Source of the DNA: Valencia hispanica
Taxonomy: Eukaryota > Chordata > Actinopteri > Cyprinodontiformes > Valenciidae
Reading direction: 5' to 3'
NCBI GenBank assembly: GCA_963556495.2
Contig: OY747711.1
Span: 34,882,914 to 34,946,913 of the forward strand
Length of the DNA stretch: 64,000 bases
Position 1 is the stretch's first letter; each line of letters begins with the position of its first letter. This document shows positions 1-10,109 of this stretch, one piece after another. The position numbers were made by a program, and so were the translations under genes. Under the pieces are notes generated by a model, which did no database searches, was not told where the DNA came from, and saw nothing but the letters and a program-made list of their open reading frames with translations.

Positions 1-1506
1 TGTTTTGTGGTGAGATTAAAAGTAAATCAAGTAAATGCTTAAGGACACTCCAAGAGAGCCATTTGGTACTCAGGGCTGTAAACATACGCTTCAAAACAAC
101 ATATGCTACCATCCACACTTTTTTTTTTTTTATTTTTTTTTTTTCAAACATGAGCTTGCATATTGCTAAACTGTAAGTTTGGACATTATAAACACATACA
201 TCCTGGAAAAGCTTACAAGGTTGTGCAAGAATACAATCAATGTTCCTGGAAACTACATCCCAACTTTTGGCAATAAGGTCACAACAAGAGCTTGAATGTC
301 TGTAAAGATTTTTATTTTAAAGAAACAAGCCAACAAGAACTCTAAGATGTCAAGATGACTTATTATTATAAGTATTGGATTATACATAATTGATGCATCT
401 GCCAATAACTTGCCCATTTTCTTATGTATTGGAAAACCCCCGCTTATAAAATTTATTTTAAATGGTAGATATATGAATTTCCTTTGAAGTATTATACTTT
501 TTTGATGTTGAAATGCAAAGTCAACAATATTTATCAGAAATGGGAATCTTTTTTTTTCTTCATGAGTTCTATCGCAGAAAATATAATCTGTTTTCTTGCT
601 GACAATGCAAGGCAGATTCAGTAATATCGTTCTAAAGAGAATACTCTGTGCTGATCTTATTGAGCCTGCTGAAAATATCTTTCCCTCTAGCCACTCTGTT
701 TGACACCACTCTAAATGCGAACTGCTGCAAGAGAGTGCATGTAGTGCATATAAAACATAGCTTTAGCGCCCAGGAGACTGCATATATTTTCAGGTAATTG
801 GGTAATAGGAAGCACCTATGAGGTAGGGAATGTAAGTTGTCAACCTTGTCAGAAGAAAAAAATAGATTCTTTTGTAATCTTCTGGCACTTGGGATAGGAG
901 GGAGGTGTAGTGCTGCTACATGTCATCCAAACAGTAGAAAGAGTTTGTATGTTTGTTAAGGGACTTTACTGTGTACCCACAAAGTGTAATAATGACACTG
1001 TTGGGGGTAAAATGGCTCTTTTGATCAGCCATCACAATTCCTAAAAAAAAAAAAAAAAATTTTGAGAAATTGTCAAAAAAACAAACCCATCTAAGTTTAC
1101 GTGTCAGATTTGCTGATCTTACTAAGTTACACCACAAACCCACCTGAAATATAACTACCAGTAAAAGCATTTGCTTTTCTGTAGTTTTTGTTTTATTAGG
1201 TAAATGGATAAGGTCAGGTCACATAGCTCTGGACCTACAGGTATTTTGCATGCTAACTTGTCAATTAAATGCTTAAACAGATTATGAAGATGAATCGATT
1301 TTTATATTTGCATGCATTATATTTGCCAACCAGAGGGAACTTTGATGTGGTTTATTTGTATTGGTTCATAGAACAATATGACTACAAACAATCATGTCCT
1401 AGATATAAGAAACCTTGATTAAGGTACATCGTGAACTCTAATATTTACTCATGGGACGATCCCAATTCTACCTTTAAATGGTCAAATGAACATTCATAGT
1501 GATTCA
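1..1506. other. AT-rich DNA without a recognisable gene
   Basis: No coding motif, RNA gene or terminal repeat could be recognised. There are homopolymer tracts (T-rich at about 120-144, A-rich at about 1042-1060). The short open frames here are low-complexity. The stretch may be intergenic or intronic host DNA. Confidence 0.5.
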
Positions 1507-2750
1507 ATAATTTATTTATATAGCGCTTTACATCAAAGTGCTGTACAACCTAAAATGTCAACTATAAAACAATTATACATAAAAAACCAAAACAATTATA
1601 CATAAAAATCATAGAATATACAACAATAAATGGCAAAGGCATAAAATACCTAAAACTAAAGTGTAATGATCAGGCTCACAAAAATCAGACTATGTGCACA
1701 TCTAAACAAATATGTCTTAAACACTGCTTTAAAAACATCAACAGTCGATGCCTGCCGTACATCGATAGGTTAACTATTCCAAAGGTTTGGTGCATAGAAA
1801 GTAAAAGCCCTCCCACAAATTGTCTTTTTCTGCACTTTCGGAATAACCAGAAGGCCAGAGTCTTTTGACCTCAGATTCCTGCCAGGCATATATGGCTTTG
1901 ACATATCCGATAAGAGGGTGCAATACCATTCACTGCCTTATATATTAAAAGCAACACTGTAAAATCAATTCTCGCATGGACTGGAAGCCAGTGAAACGAG
2001 TCAATTACAGGTGTAATGTGCGCAAATTTTCCAGTTCCGGCTAAACGACAAGCCGCAGCATTCTGCACAAATTGCAACCTCAGAATGCTTTATTCAGGCA
2101 GACCACACAACAGTGCGTTGCAATAATCTAAACGAGAAGAAATAAAATAATGTATCAGAATTTCTGAATGGAAGCTCGATAGGGCCGACCTAATTTTTGC
2201 TATATTTTGCAGATGATCAAAGGCTATTAAACATCCTCCCTAATATGAGGCTCAAAGCAAAGTGCCCTATCACAAATGACCCCAAGGTTTTTAACTCCAT
2301 TTCCACACAGAATAGTCACATCATCGAGCAGCAGACTTATTTGATCATATAAAGCAAATTGGATTTTGGGCCCAAAAATTCTCAGTTTTGTTTTACCTGG
2401 GTTTAGGCATAAAATACTCTCTGAAAGCCAGTTCTTTACAGCAGTCAAGCAGGCCCCAAAATCATTCGCGGTCTGACTCCCAATAGACGGGGGTAAATAT
2501 AATTGCAAATCGTCAGCATAAAAATGATAATTAATATGCATTGAACGTAGGATGTGCCCCAAAAGAGCCATGTATAGAGAGAACAATAATGGGCCCAAAA
2601 CTGAGCTTTGGGGCACCCCTTGCTTTAACCGATAAGACTCAGAAAATGAATTATTAAAGAAAAAACAAACCATTCTTTCTGATAAGTAGGCTCTTATCCT
2701 TTGAAGGACTGTTTCTGATATAACAAACACATTTTCTAATCTGTCAAAAT
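1507..2750 (-). mobile_element. 5'-truncated L2-clade LINE
   Basis: This is the 3' half of an L2-type non-LTR retrotransposon read on the minus strand. The plus-strand left edge (TTTATTTATATAGCGCTTTAC) is the complement of the usual L2 3' end. Moving upstream on the minus strand there is a C-terminal ORF2 block (1871-2077) with the L2-style phrase HWLPVHARIDF, then a reverse-transcriptase block (2227-2730) with QGVPQ and a YADD catalytic motif at 2509-2520. The two blocks lie in different frames, so the ORF is broken. The endonuclease and N-terminal RT are absent, as expected from 5' truncation during insertion. The adjoining sequence at about 2755 belongs to another repeat. Confidence 0.88.
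2227..2730 (-). pseudogene. L2 reverse transcriptase fragment
   Basis: A 167-codon open stretch covers the palm region of an L2 reverse transcriptase, the enzyme that copies LINE RNA at the nicked target. Visible are the SxxLGPLLF block at residues 43-50 (after QGVP) and FYADDLQLY near residues 70-78, carrying the two catalytic aspartates. The upstream fingers region and apurinic endonuclease are missing, and the C-terminal part continues in another frame at 1871-2077. It is a dead copy; the YADD residues themselves are intact. Confidence 0.85.
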
Positions 2751-2756
2751 GTTATG

Positions 2757-3110
2757 ATCCACAGCTGTTTTTGGCGGCCTATTTTAATTTTAGTCTACTC
2801 TTTGTGTCAAGCTGTCATTTTAGTTAGTTTTTGTCATATTCATACTCTTTTTATGTCTAGTCAAGTTTCAGTCAACTAAATGTCTGAGCATTTTAGTCTT
2901 TTGTCAGAATTATCCATGACTATTTTCGTCTAGTTTTAGTCGACAAAAACTGATGACATTTTGTCTAGTTTAAGTTAATGAAAATGGTATCTTAGTCTCT
3001 TTTTAGTAATGCAATTCTATTGACACTGTCAATATAGTATAAGTACCTTGTAGTATAGACAAAACCAAAATTTTCATTTAGCCAAACCTATTTCAAATAA
3101 GGTTCTTATA
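2757..3110. repeat. TTTTAGTC-rich interspersed repeat, left part
   Basis: The sequence carries many variants of TTTTAGTC / GTCGACAAAA (for example at 2816-2835, 2895-2905 and 2930-2950). The same vocabulary returns at 7448-7690, on the far side of the nested hAT-like element. The two parts look like halves of one fish DNA-transposon-like repeat separated by later insertions. No coding capacity is visible. Confidence 0.55.
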
Positions 3111-3896
3111 TTATTGTTACCTTATAGACTCAAGAATAAAACCATTCAAGACACGGAAGACGCTGCTTTGCATTTACAACATATATATTTTACTAACCAA
3201 ACATGGTAGAGGTACACCCACAAAAAAGTAAATAAAATTAATAAAAACAATAAAGAAAATAATTAAAAAATATATAAAATAGTTCGACGTATTCGAAGTT
3301 TTTCCAAATGTCTTCTCCTCTTCATCTACCAAAGACCCCCGGCTGGCCAGCCATTGTTCCCTTTCTTTGTCACGCTACTCAATACTAGGGTTGCCAACTC
3401 CCAGCAAAAAAATAAGGAACCACCCCCTCATCCTCCGAATTATGCTTAATCAACGTACTCTACTTTAAATTAATGCACGTGTAAAACAAATGCACAAAAA
3501 TCGATTATTTTTCTACAATAGTTGGTCAACATTTTTCTTTGACGGAATTCCAGACTGCACAGATGGTACCATGCCAAAGGAAAAAAGTACTATAGCTTAC
3601 TAGAGTGTATATATTAGACTTACATACAATAATGGATTTCTATACATCTAACATCAGATGACTACTTTGGTTGTAAGCTTAAGATAATTATTTATTAAAA
3701 GCTATTTTAAATGAGAATAAGGAAGAAAAATATTTATTTGTGCCCCTCCTTTCCCTGTTCATGCCCTACCTGGCCCCCTGGCAAAACTTTGCTAGAGCCA
3801 TCCCTGCACAGTTACGGAAGTGACGTCACCTGTGAGGGAAACGGGCTCTGGACACAGGATAAACTACAAAGAAATAACGTGACTAAACGAGATAGG
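3111..3896. other. Non-coding interval between repeat parts
   Basis: The interval is AT-rich at 3180-3290 and mixed afterwards. An 81-codon frame at 3711-3956 crosses the hAT boundary and has no recognisable domain, so I do not call it a gene. Probably part of the outer TTTTAGTC-rich element or another decayed repeat. Confidence 0.35.
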
Positions 3897-3904
3897 GTTG
3901 TAAC

Positions 3905-6900
3905 TAGGGATGAGCGAGTACAGCATTATCTGTATATGTATCTGTTAACCATATGAATTATCTGTATCCGTATCTGCACTCGGACTGGGCGGGGTTTAAC
4001 CAGGAAGTGGGTCGGGTTGCCTTGAAATGGGTGGTGCTTTAACCAGTATGTTATTTTAAACATGCAATTGAAATTGGTTCATCGGAAATTGTTATATTTA
4101 TTGCTGATTAGAAAACTATTTACATGACAGCATCAGTATTGAGCTTCAGTTCAATGGTTTTGATCATGATAACAAACGAACTATATACAGAACAAGTTTT
4201 GCAACAATTAATACAACACATGCGGTTGCAATTATGAAGTAAAATGTAATGAACAAGAGTTTTCATCTCAACATTACTTTCTTTTTTTAAACTTTTTTAT
4301 GATCAGTGTGATAAAAAAAACAAAAAAAACTTTTGGTTCTTATTTATTTTCACACCAGGTATGTGTCTGTGTGTGTGCAACTTAATGGGGAGGCTATTGC
4401 TCACTAGCGACAGGTGCTCTCCCCCTTGGGGTGGAGGGGTGTGCTGGAGGGGGGGGGGGGCGAACTCAACCTGGGTGTCTAGTGTCTTTTGTGTTCTGAT
4501 AGTAGAGCGAATGTCAGGGTGGGTTTAGTTCTCCTACTGGGATGGGGCTGGGGGGACTGCCTTGGGGTCCGTGGGGCTTGGTGGTGCTGTGGCCGTGGGC
4601 CCTGGGTTGAACGTGCCATGGCCTCCCTCCCCTGGTGGACCCCGGTCAACAGCGGTGTCTATTGGGGTCAGTGGGGGAGCTGGCTCCCTGGGAAGACATT
4701 TTGTCTCCCAGTCCTTCCCTCCCCACCCCCCCAACACCTCTGTCCACCCGCTCCATCACTTTACCACTCCATATAGGGTCTTGGGGCATGGGCACAAAGC
4801 TGGGGTGCGTCCGTGGCGTCCTGCGTCCCAATTCTAATATACAACTTAGACACCCCCACTTATAACATTTTAATGCGACACACATGTAGGGACTTTGGGG
4901 TGGGCACACTTTTCGGCATCCAGAGGGGGAGCGGTTCAATCAGCTTCACCTCTGGTGGCAGTGCCCACTGTTAAACCACATACAGACACTGAGGCCTCGG
5001 GTTGGGGGATGTGTGGCTGCCTTCCCCACATCCCACCCCTCTGTTTTAAATGCACATTATTACAACACGCATCAACACCATATTCGAGCGGGAGGATAGA
5101 GGCTAGGGGTCTTCTTACACCCCTGTTCGCTACCGGCCATCAGGGGTTGGGGTCCGGAGGAGGAACAGTTGGTCTGGTCGGGGTCCTGGGCTGTCAGGCT
5201 GCCTCGTCACTGTGGGGCCCTTGGGGGTCTGCTTGTCTCCGTCCTAGATGGTAGGGGGTCCATCTCCTTGGTCCGGGGGCTGGTGGCTCTACTGGGGCAT
5301 CGGTACGTGGACCTGGGAGCATGAAGTGTGTATGGGGTGTGTGAGTGAGGGTACAGCGTAATTTCTTGGGTGTCTTGGTGAGTTAGTGAGACTGTGTGTT
5401 TAAGAGGGAGGGAACGTATGACTGTCTGTATGTTTTTGTCTGCCTGTCAGGTTGGGTCTTGGGCTGCCCTCTCGCCTGGCGCACCTCAGGCCTTACATTT
5501 AATGGGGGACCTATTTCCCCTCCGTCACTCCCCGTCGGTGTGGGATGCCCCTGCCTACTGGTACGTCGGTGGTCAATCCGGTTCGGACCTGGTGCGTGCC
5601 TTGCCGGGCCTCGGGGGGCCGGTGTGTCGGTCGGGGGATGCGCTGGGCCGATATCTTCCTTTGGTTGGTTGGGGCACCTCTTTTAGGGGTGCCAGGTTTG
5701 GGATTGTTGGGTGGTGGCTCGGCGGGACACGGATCCAGCGTCTCTGTTCGTTCGATCACCTGTTCTGTGCGCACCGTGCGTGGTCGGTTCATTGGCGGGT
5801 TGGACCGGCCCTGGCCTTTGTTGGATGCCTGGTCTCGGCACTCTGCGTTGCGCGGGATCAGGACTCGGGAGCTGGTACAACTTGGTCTCCAGGTGCTGGC
5901 GGAGCTTGGCCTGGGGATGCTATCCATCCGCTGCGGCTACCGGTGGGGCGCCCCGAAGTGGGGCAGGGGTGGGGCGCTGGGATGTTGGCGGTGGGGATTG
6001 GCCCAGGGTGGTGGTGGCGCGTGGCGGCCGGCCGCGGCCCCTGCGGTGCCAGGGGCCCCTCGTCAGGCGGTCCCTTGTCGGGTCTCTGCTGGGGGGTGGG
6101 GCGCCCCTGGGGCCCAGCTCTCCCGGTCCATGGACCGGCCCGCCACTGCTGCCCCCAGGCCCCTGCATAGTAGCCGCTGGACGTTCTCCTGGGGTTCTCA
6201 TTTGTTCCTCTCTTGGGGGATGCGGTCGGCCCTGCTCGGGTCCTTTGGACGTCTTGGCTCCGATCTCCTTCATGTCTGCATCGATTCCTGGGAGACGGAT
6301 TGATGCCTGCTCACACCAGCTATCGAACACTCTTATGGAGAAACCTTATATGCACCAGCATGCTAACACACACATATAGATGTGGGGTCCCTGGTGTTTA
6401 CAGATATATTCTTGGGCTGAGGTTATCATTACTAGAGCTTGATTAATCGGTACCATGAGTTTTTATGTGACGTTGTTGTATTTTTATATCCATTCTTGTG
6501 TGATGTGGTTGTGCAGTTCTTAGTTCACGATGTTAGGTTTGTTTTGTCAATGTTCCTTTTTCGTGTTTTGTTTTGTTTTTTTCCCCTCTCTCTGCTGTCC
6601 TGTTTTCTTTGTTCCCTTTCCTCTCTTGTATTTTCAACTCACCCTCTCATCACATTTTGTTTCCTACCTCTCTTCTTCATCTTCTTTCTTTCTTCCCCTT
6701 AATTTTCCGTCTCCGTGTCCATAACATCAGGAAATAAAACCCCCAGCAATTCACAATAAAGATTTTTCAGACATATATATCAAGTGGAGTACTATAGCAA
6801 AAGCTGTACTGCTCCGCTTGTGAAAGTAAATCTGTTGGGCTTCTACTTGGTACTCAGACACCAATTCTGAGCTCCACACTGCCAAAGGACACGTAAAAAA

Positions 6901-7439
6901 AAAACAAAAAAAACTCAGGTGACCGAGAGGGAGAGTGTGTAGCCAATTAATTTGTAATATGGTTTTATACCACTACTTTTTTTAAATGAAATACAGTAAG
7001 AAAGTGTCAGACACTGAGTGCGTGAAGTAAAAAAAATTTAAAAATGGTTAGAGCCAGCTGACTGTTTTAAAAAAGAAAAAATGAATCTCCAACAGGCAGA
7101 GACGCGAGTCGCATTCTACCAAGCAGCACCACATCTGAACAAACCCCATGTTTACCAAAACTCTACGGGTAAATGGGTAAGTAGTACTACAGTAACAAAC
7201 ACACCTGAACAAACGCGGGACTGAGGGAGAAGGAGAGAGCGCGCTTCTCTTCTCAGTGTTGTGTGTGTAGTAGAGTGGCGCTGTGACCAGAACGCAGACA
7301 CAGTCAGCTACGCAATGAGAATTATTATTCAATCCGAGCACAGATATTGACTCGTACTACTCGTATGATACCCGTACTCTGGAAAAGTGCTTTATCCGTA
7401 CCAGATACTCGTTTCAGCCAAGTATCCGGCTCAATTCTA
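3905..7439. mobile_element. hAT-like DNA transposon, non-autonomous, with nested insertion
   Basis: Identical 8-bp direct repeats gttgtaac lie at 3897-3904 and 7440-7447, the target-site duplication length of hAT transposons. The left end reads TAGGGATGAGCGAGTAC and the right end, complemented, TAGAATTGAGCCGGATAC: imperfect inverted repeats sharing TAG and TGAGC. After removing the GC-rich insertion (about 4332-6896) only about 1 kb of its own sequence remains, with no transposase motif, so it would have depended on an enzyme made elsewhere. The right part retains CCGTACTCTGG and related repeats of the left part (ATCCGTATCTGCACTCG). Confidence 0.78.
4332..6896 (+). mobile_element. GC-rich retroelement fragment (probable LINE 3' region), copy 1
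   Basis: A strongly GC-rich block ending in an AT-rich 3' region with AATAAA-like signals near 6733-6765 and an A-rich tail from 6895. The A-rich run with internal C is present both before (4313-4331) and after (6897-6915) the block and is probably the target-site duplication, though low complexity weakens this. A second copy lies at 21191-21870 and a third, inverted and with a clean 13-bp duplication, at 48150-49246; all share the GC-rich core. The copies share a 3' end plus A-rich tail and differ at the 5' end, as a 5'-truncated non-LTR retrotransposon would. Many overlapping open frames arise because the GC-rich sequence lacks stop codons. No RT or endonuclease motif is present, so this is probably a 3' untranslated region. 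Confidence 0.65.
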
Positions 7440-7440
7440 G

Positions 7441-7690
7441 TTGTAACGTTTCGTCTCTCGTCTAGTTTTGGTCTACGAAAATGGAGACATTTTAGCATAG
7501 TTTTTATTTCGTATACCACATTTAGTCTCGTTTTTGTTCAAAAATATTGCATTATAGATTTAATTATAGTCATTGTCGCATGACCAGCATTTACATTAAG
7601 TCTCGTTTTAGTCACGCGATAAAGGTTCGTTGACGACCATATTTAGTCATAGTTTTTGTTGACGAAAGCAGCACAAAGTCTAAAATTACA
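7441..7690. repeat. TTTTAGTC-rich interspersed repeat, right part
   Basis: Continues the vocabulary of 2757-3110 (CGTCTAGTTTTGGTCTACGAAAATG, GTCTCGTTTTAGTC) immediately after the hAT-like target duplication. This supports the view that the hAT-like element landed inside an older copy. No coding features. Confidence 0.55.
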
Positions 7691-7714
7691 AGATGTTGTA
7701 TCAGCATCAGCAGC

Positions 7715-8147
7715 TGTTATCGAAGTTCTAAAATAAGAGATTAGAGAGATTCCTTCAGATACTTGGAGGTTTTAATATAGACTTGGTTGAGAAAATATGC
7801 GATACTAACCTGCCTTCCAAAACAAGACACAGGATTATATAGGTTCAGTAATCATGAGCCTATCACCTATGATATTACAAACAAACATTTCTCAGTCTGT
7901 AAGCATTTGACTCAATAGCCGTAGAAGATTTGATATAGAAGCATAATCAATGCATGTCAGGACGTTCTTAGACGTAAGAGAGTTGCCATGCCAACCCAGG
8001 CTGTAAGAGTCTGAATCAGCAGGTTTGACCTGACCTAAATTCATACAGTGTCACATAATCAGATTGGTCACCATATCCTAAAGAAAAGACACATATTAAC
8101 TATCAGTATGTGAACTACACAGAACAGAACATTACATTACTTCCACA
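7715..8147 (-). repeat. ERV 3' LTR
   Basis: On the plus strand it begins TGTTATCGAAG and ends ACTTCCACA, giving the expected TG...CA termini of a 433-bp LTR. The first 230 bases match 15462-15679 closely, including the shared block around ACCTGCCTTCCAAAACAAG. The far part (about 7950-8147) is present only here because the other LTR is truncated. The polypurine tract follows directly, marking this as the 3' LTR of a minus-strand provirus. Confidence 0.88.
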
Positions 8148-8164
8148 ATAGTCCTCCCTCTTTA
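8148..8164 (-). other. ERV polypurine tract
   Basis: On the minus strand the sequence reads TAAAGAGGGAGGACTAT directly before the LTR start (TGTGGAAGT). A purine-rich run at this place primes plus-strand DNA synthesis in retroviruses. Its position fixes the LTR boundary and the orientation. Confidence 0.75.
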
Positions 8165-9159
8165 TCACATGTGATAAACAAAACAAATGATTAAAAAATG
8201 GCTCACTTGAAACTACCACTAATGAGAAGGCAGGCAGTAGAAAAAAAAAAAAGATTTTTGTGCACTACATGTCACAGTAAGTCAACTTCTGAACAAAATG
8301 ATGACTTCTATACATCCTTCCTGATGACAGCTTTTTGGACCCGATGCAACACCACATTCAAAAAACCCAGGGGTGTAAGATGATCAACCTCCAACCTATG
8401 GTCGTGTTTGTTGTCTCACGACTTCTTGGGTGAAAAAGAATGTGGCGACCCAGCCATTTCTGCATCGCTCTTCATCGAAATCAGGATGTCTAAGAAATAA
8501 CTGCAAAATAGAGAAGGAAAAAAAAACATTTTTAGGCAGGATCAGTCATGTCCACCATGAATGAGTAAAATAAATTTTGCACAAATTGAAACGTATGCTC
8601 TTCCCTTAAATGTTCATCCATTGTGAAAACCCCGAAATCAAAAGATCAGTCACTCATTTGTCAGCTCCACAGTGACCCTTTAAAAGAGGTTATGCAAAAA
8701 GAACCGATCAGTAGTAATCAATAACAATAGCCTCAATTTCAGTACTGATTCACTGCTCATAAATGAATTTATAATCTCCTGAATCAACAAAACAAGAAAT
8801 AACTGAAAAAGAAAATAATTGTTGAATAACAATGAACTGGAATTGAATATGAAAAATAAAAAGGAAACCTAACTGAAATCCCATAAATGACCTACTAATG
8901 AAAGAATAATAAAAAATATAATTTGAAAAATGAAAATAAACCCCTTTTTCTCTCTGCTTTACCTGGGATCAGACCCTGGTAAATTTTCATGGAACTGCCA
9001 TGGAGGACACAAGAGAGTAGTTATAGAAGAAAACATCAGAAAATCTAATTCACAAGGTGACTTAAATGTAATCGTCATAAATCTGTAATTCAATTACTCG
9101 TATAGCTTGAGGTCGTCAAGCATGTCCATGTCACATCCATCGTCTCCATCCCCTTCATC
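8165..9159 (-). other. ERV 3' region between env and LTR
   Basis: Nearly 1 kb between the env remnant and the polypurine tract. It is AT-rich with A-runs and has no recognisable domain; the small frame at 8198-8383 on the plus strand is not convincing. It may be a 3' untranslated segment or a secondary insertion. Confidence 0.4.
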
Positions 9160-10060
9160 TCATCTTTTGGCATCAGCATCAGGTTTGCTCAAATCTGTCG
9201 ACCCAGCTAGAGATTTTGCTAACATCTGATGTGTAAAAGCTCTATCAATCACTCTGATCACCAGACCTCTAATGCATGGAATGACACAACATCCACACAC
9301 AGAGAAAACTGCAAATGCTGTAATACAAGCTCCAAGCACAGAAATGGCTAGTGATTTCTACTCACCCAATACAGAATCCAACCAATCGCTCAGACCTCCT
9401 AGATTGGGGTTTACACCAGCATTCTTGGTAAGGCGCTCTTTCATGACTCTCAGGCCTTCTAAAGCTCTTGATACACTACCATTAGTATCTGAGTTTCCAG
9501 GGATATAGGTGTGACACCTTCCCCCCAGCATCTCACAGGCTCCTCCCCTTTCTGCTGCTAACATGTCGATAGCCATCCGGTTTTCCCATGCTACTAGGGA
9601 GGTTGCATGGAGCTGCTCAGCAACACCCTGTAACGCGTTGTGTGAGTAATTGATGAACCTCTGCTGATTTATAAAACGGGTAATTAATCCAATCCACATT
9701 TTTGTTAATAGTAGGCCACAATAAAATGGACTCAAACCCTGCTAGAATCTGGTTCCTAGCTTTAAATTAATCTGGGACCCCGCGTGGCACACCAATCACG
9801 TCAAGGTAAACCTGCTCATCAAAGCTGCCTGGAACAGGTGCTTCTCTCCTAGACCTGTGATGTGAGGAAACTGCACTTTCCTGGAGTGGCTCAATTGCAA
9901 TCGAGACATCATAAGCCAACATCACGTGAGCAGACATACCTCCCCAATTGGGCGGAAGAATGGATCTCAGCTTGCCGTCGCCACAAACCCAGTAAACGTC
10001 TGGTCCCGCCTGTTCCTGTTTCAAAATCCATCTACGCAGGTGAAGCTTAGAAGAACAGGT
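9160..10060 (-). pseudogene. env: ERV env remnant (C-terminal surface part plus transmembrane subunit)
   Basis: This is the remains of a retroviral envelope glycoprotein gene, which in an intact virus mediates receptor binding and membrane fusion. An 85-codon piece (9767-10024) contains a furin-type cleavage motif RSRR at about 9845-9856, separating surface and transmembrane subunits. A second piece in another frame (9358-9735) has the heptad-rich segment and a C-X6-C loop (CEMLGGRC) typical of gammaretrovirus-like transmembrane subunits. A hydrophobic segment rich in A, V, C and I is readable at about 9240-9340. The frame is broken by a stop at about 9766 and by frameshifts, and most of the surface domain is absent. 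The gene cannot encode a functional protein. Confidence 0.85.
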
Positions 10061-10109
10061 TCAGTAATCAACAGTTGTATTATCTCAAAGCTTGTCAGAT
10101 TTCCAACAC

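Noticed and set aside
4489..5254. Short frames of 67-119 codons in the GC-rich block
   Set aside because: Mutually overlapping, proline/glycine/tryptophan-rich and without motifs; part of the repeat.
5394..6379. Several overlapping open frames of 130-258 codons on both strands
   Set aside because: They overlap in multiple frames within a GC-rich stretch poor in stop codons, lack domains, and recur in the third copy of the repeat. They are best explained as GC-driven frames in a retroelement 3' region.
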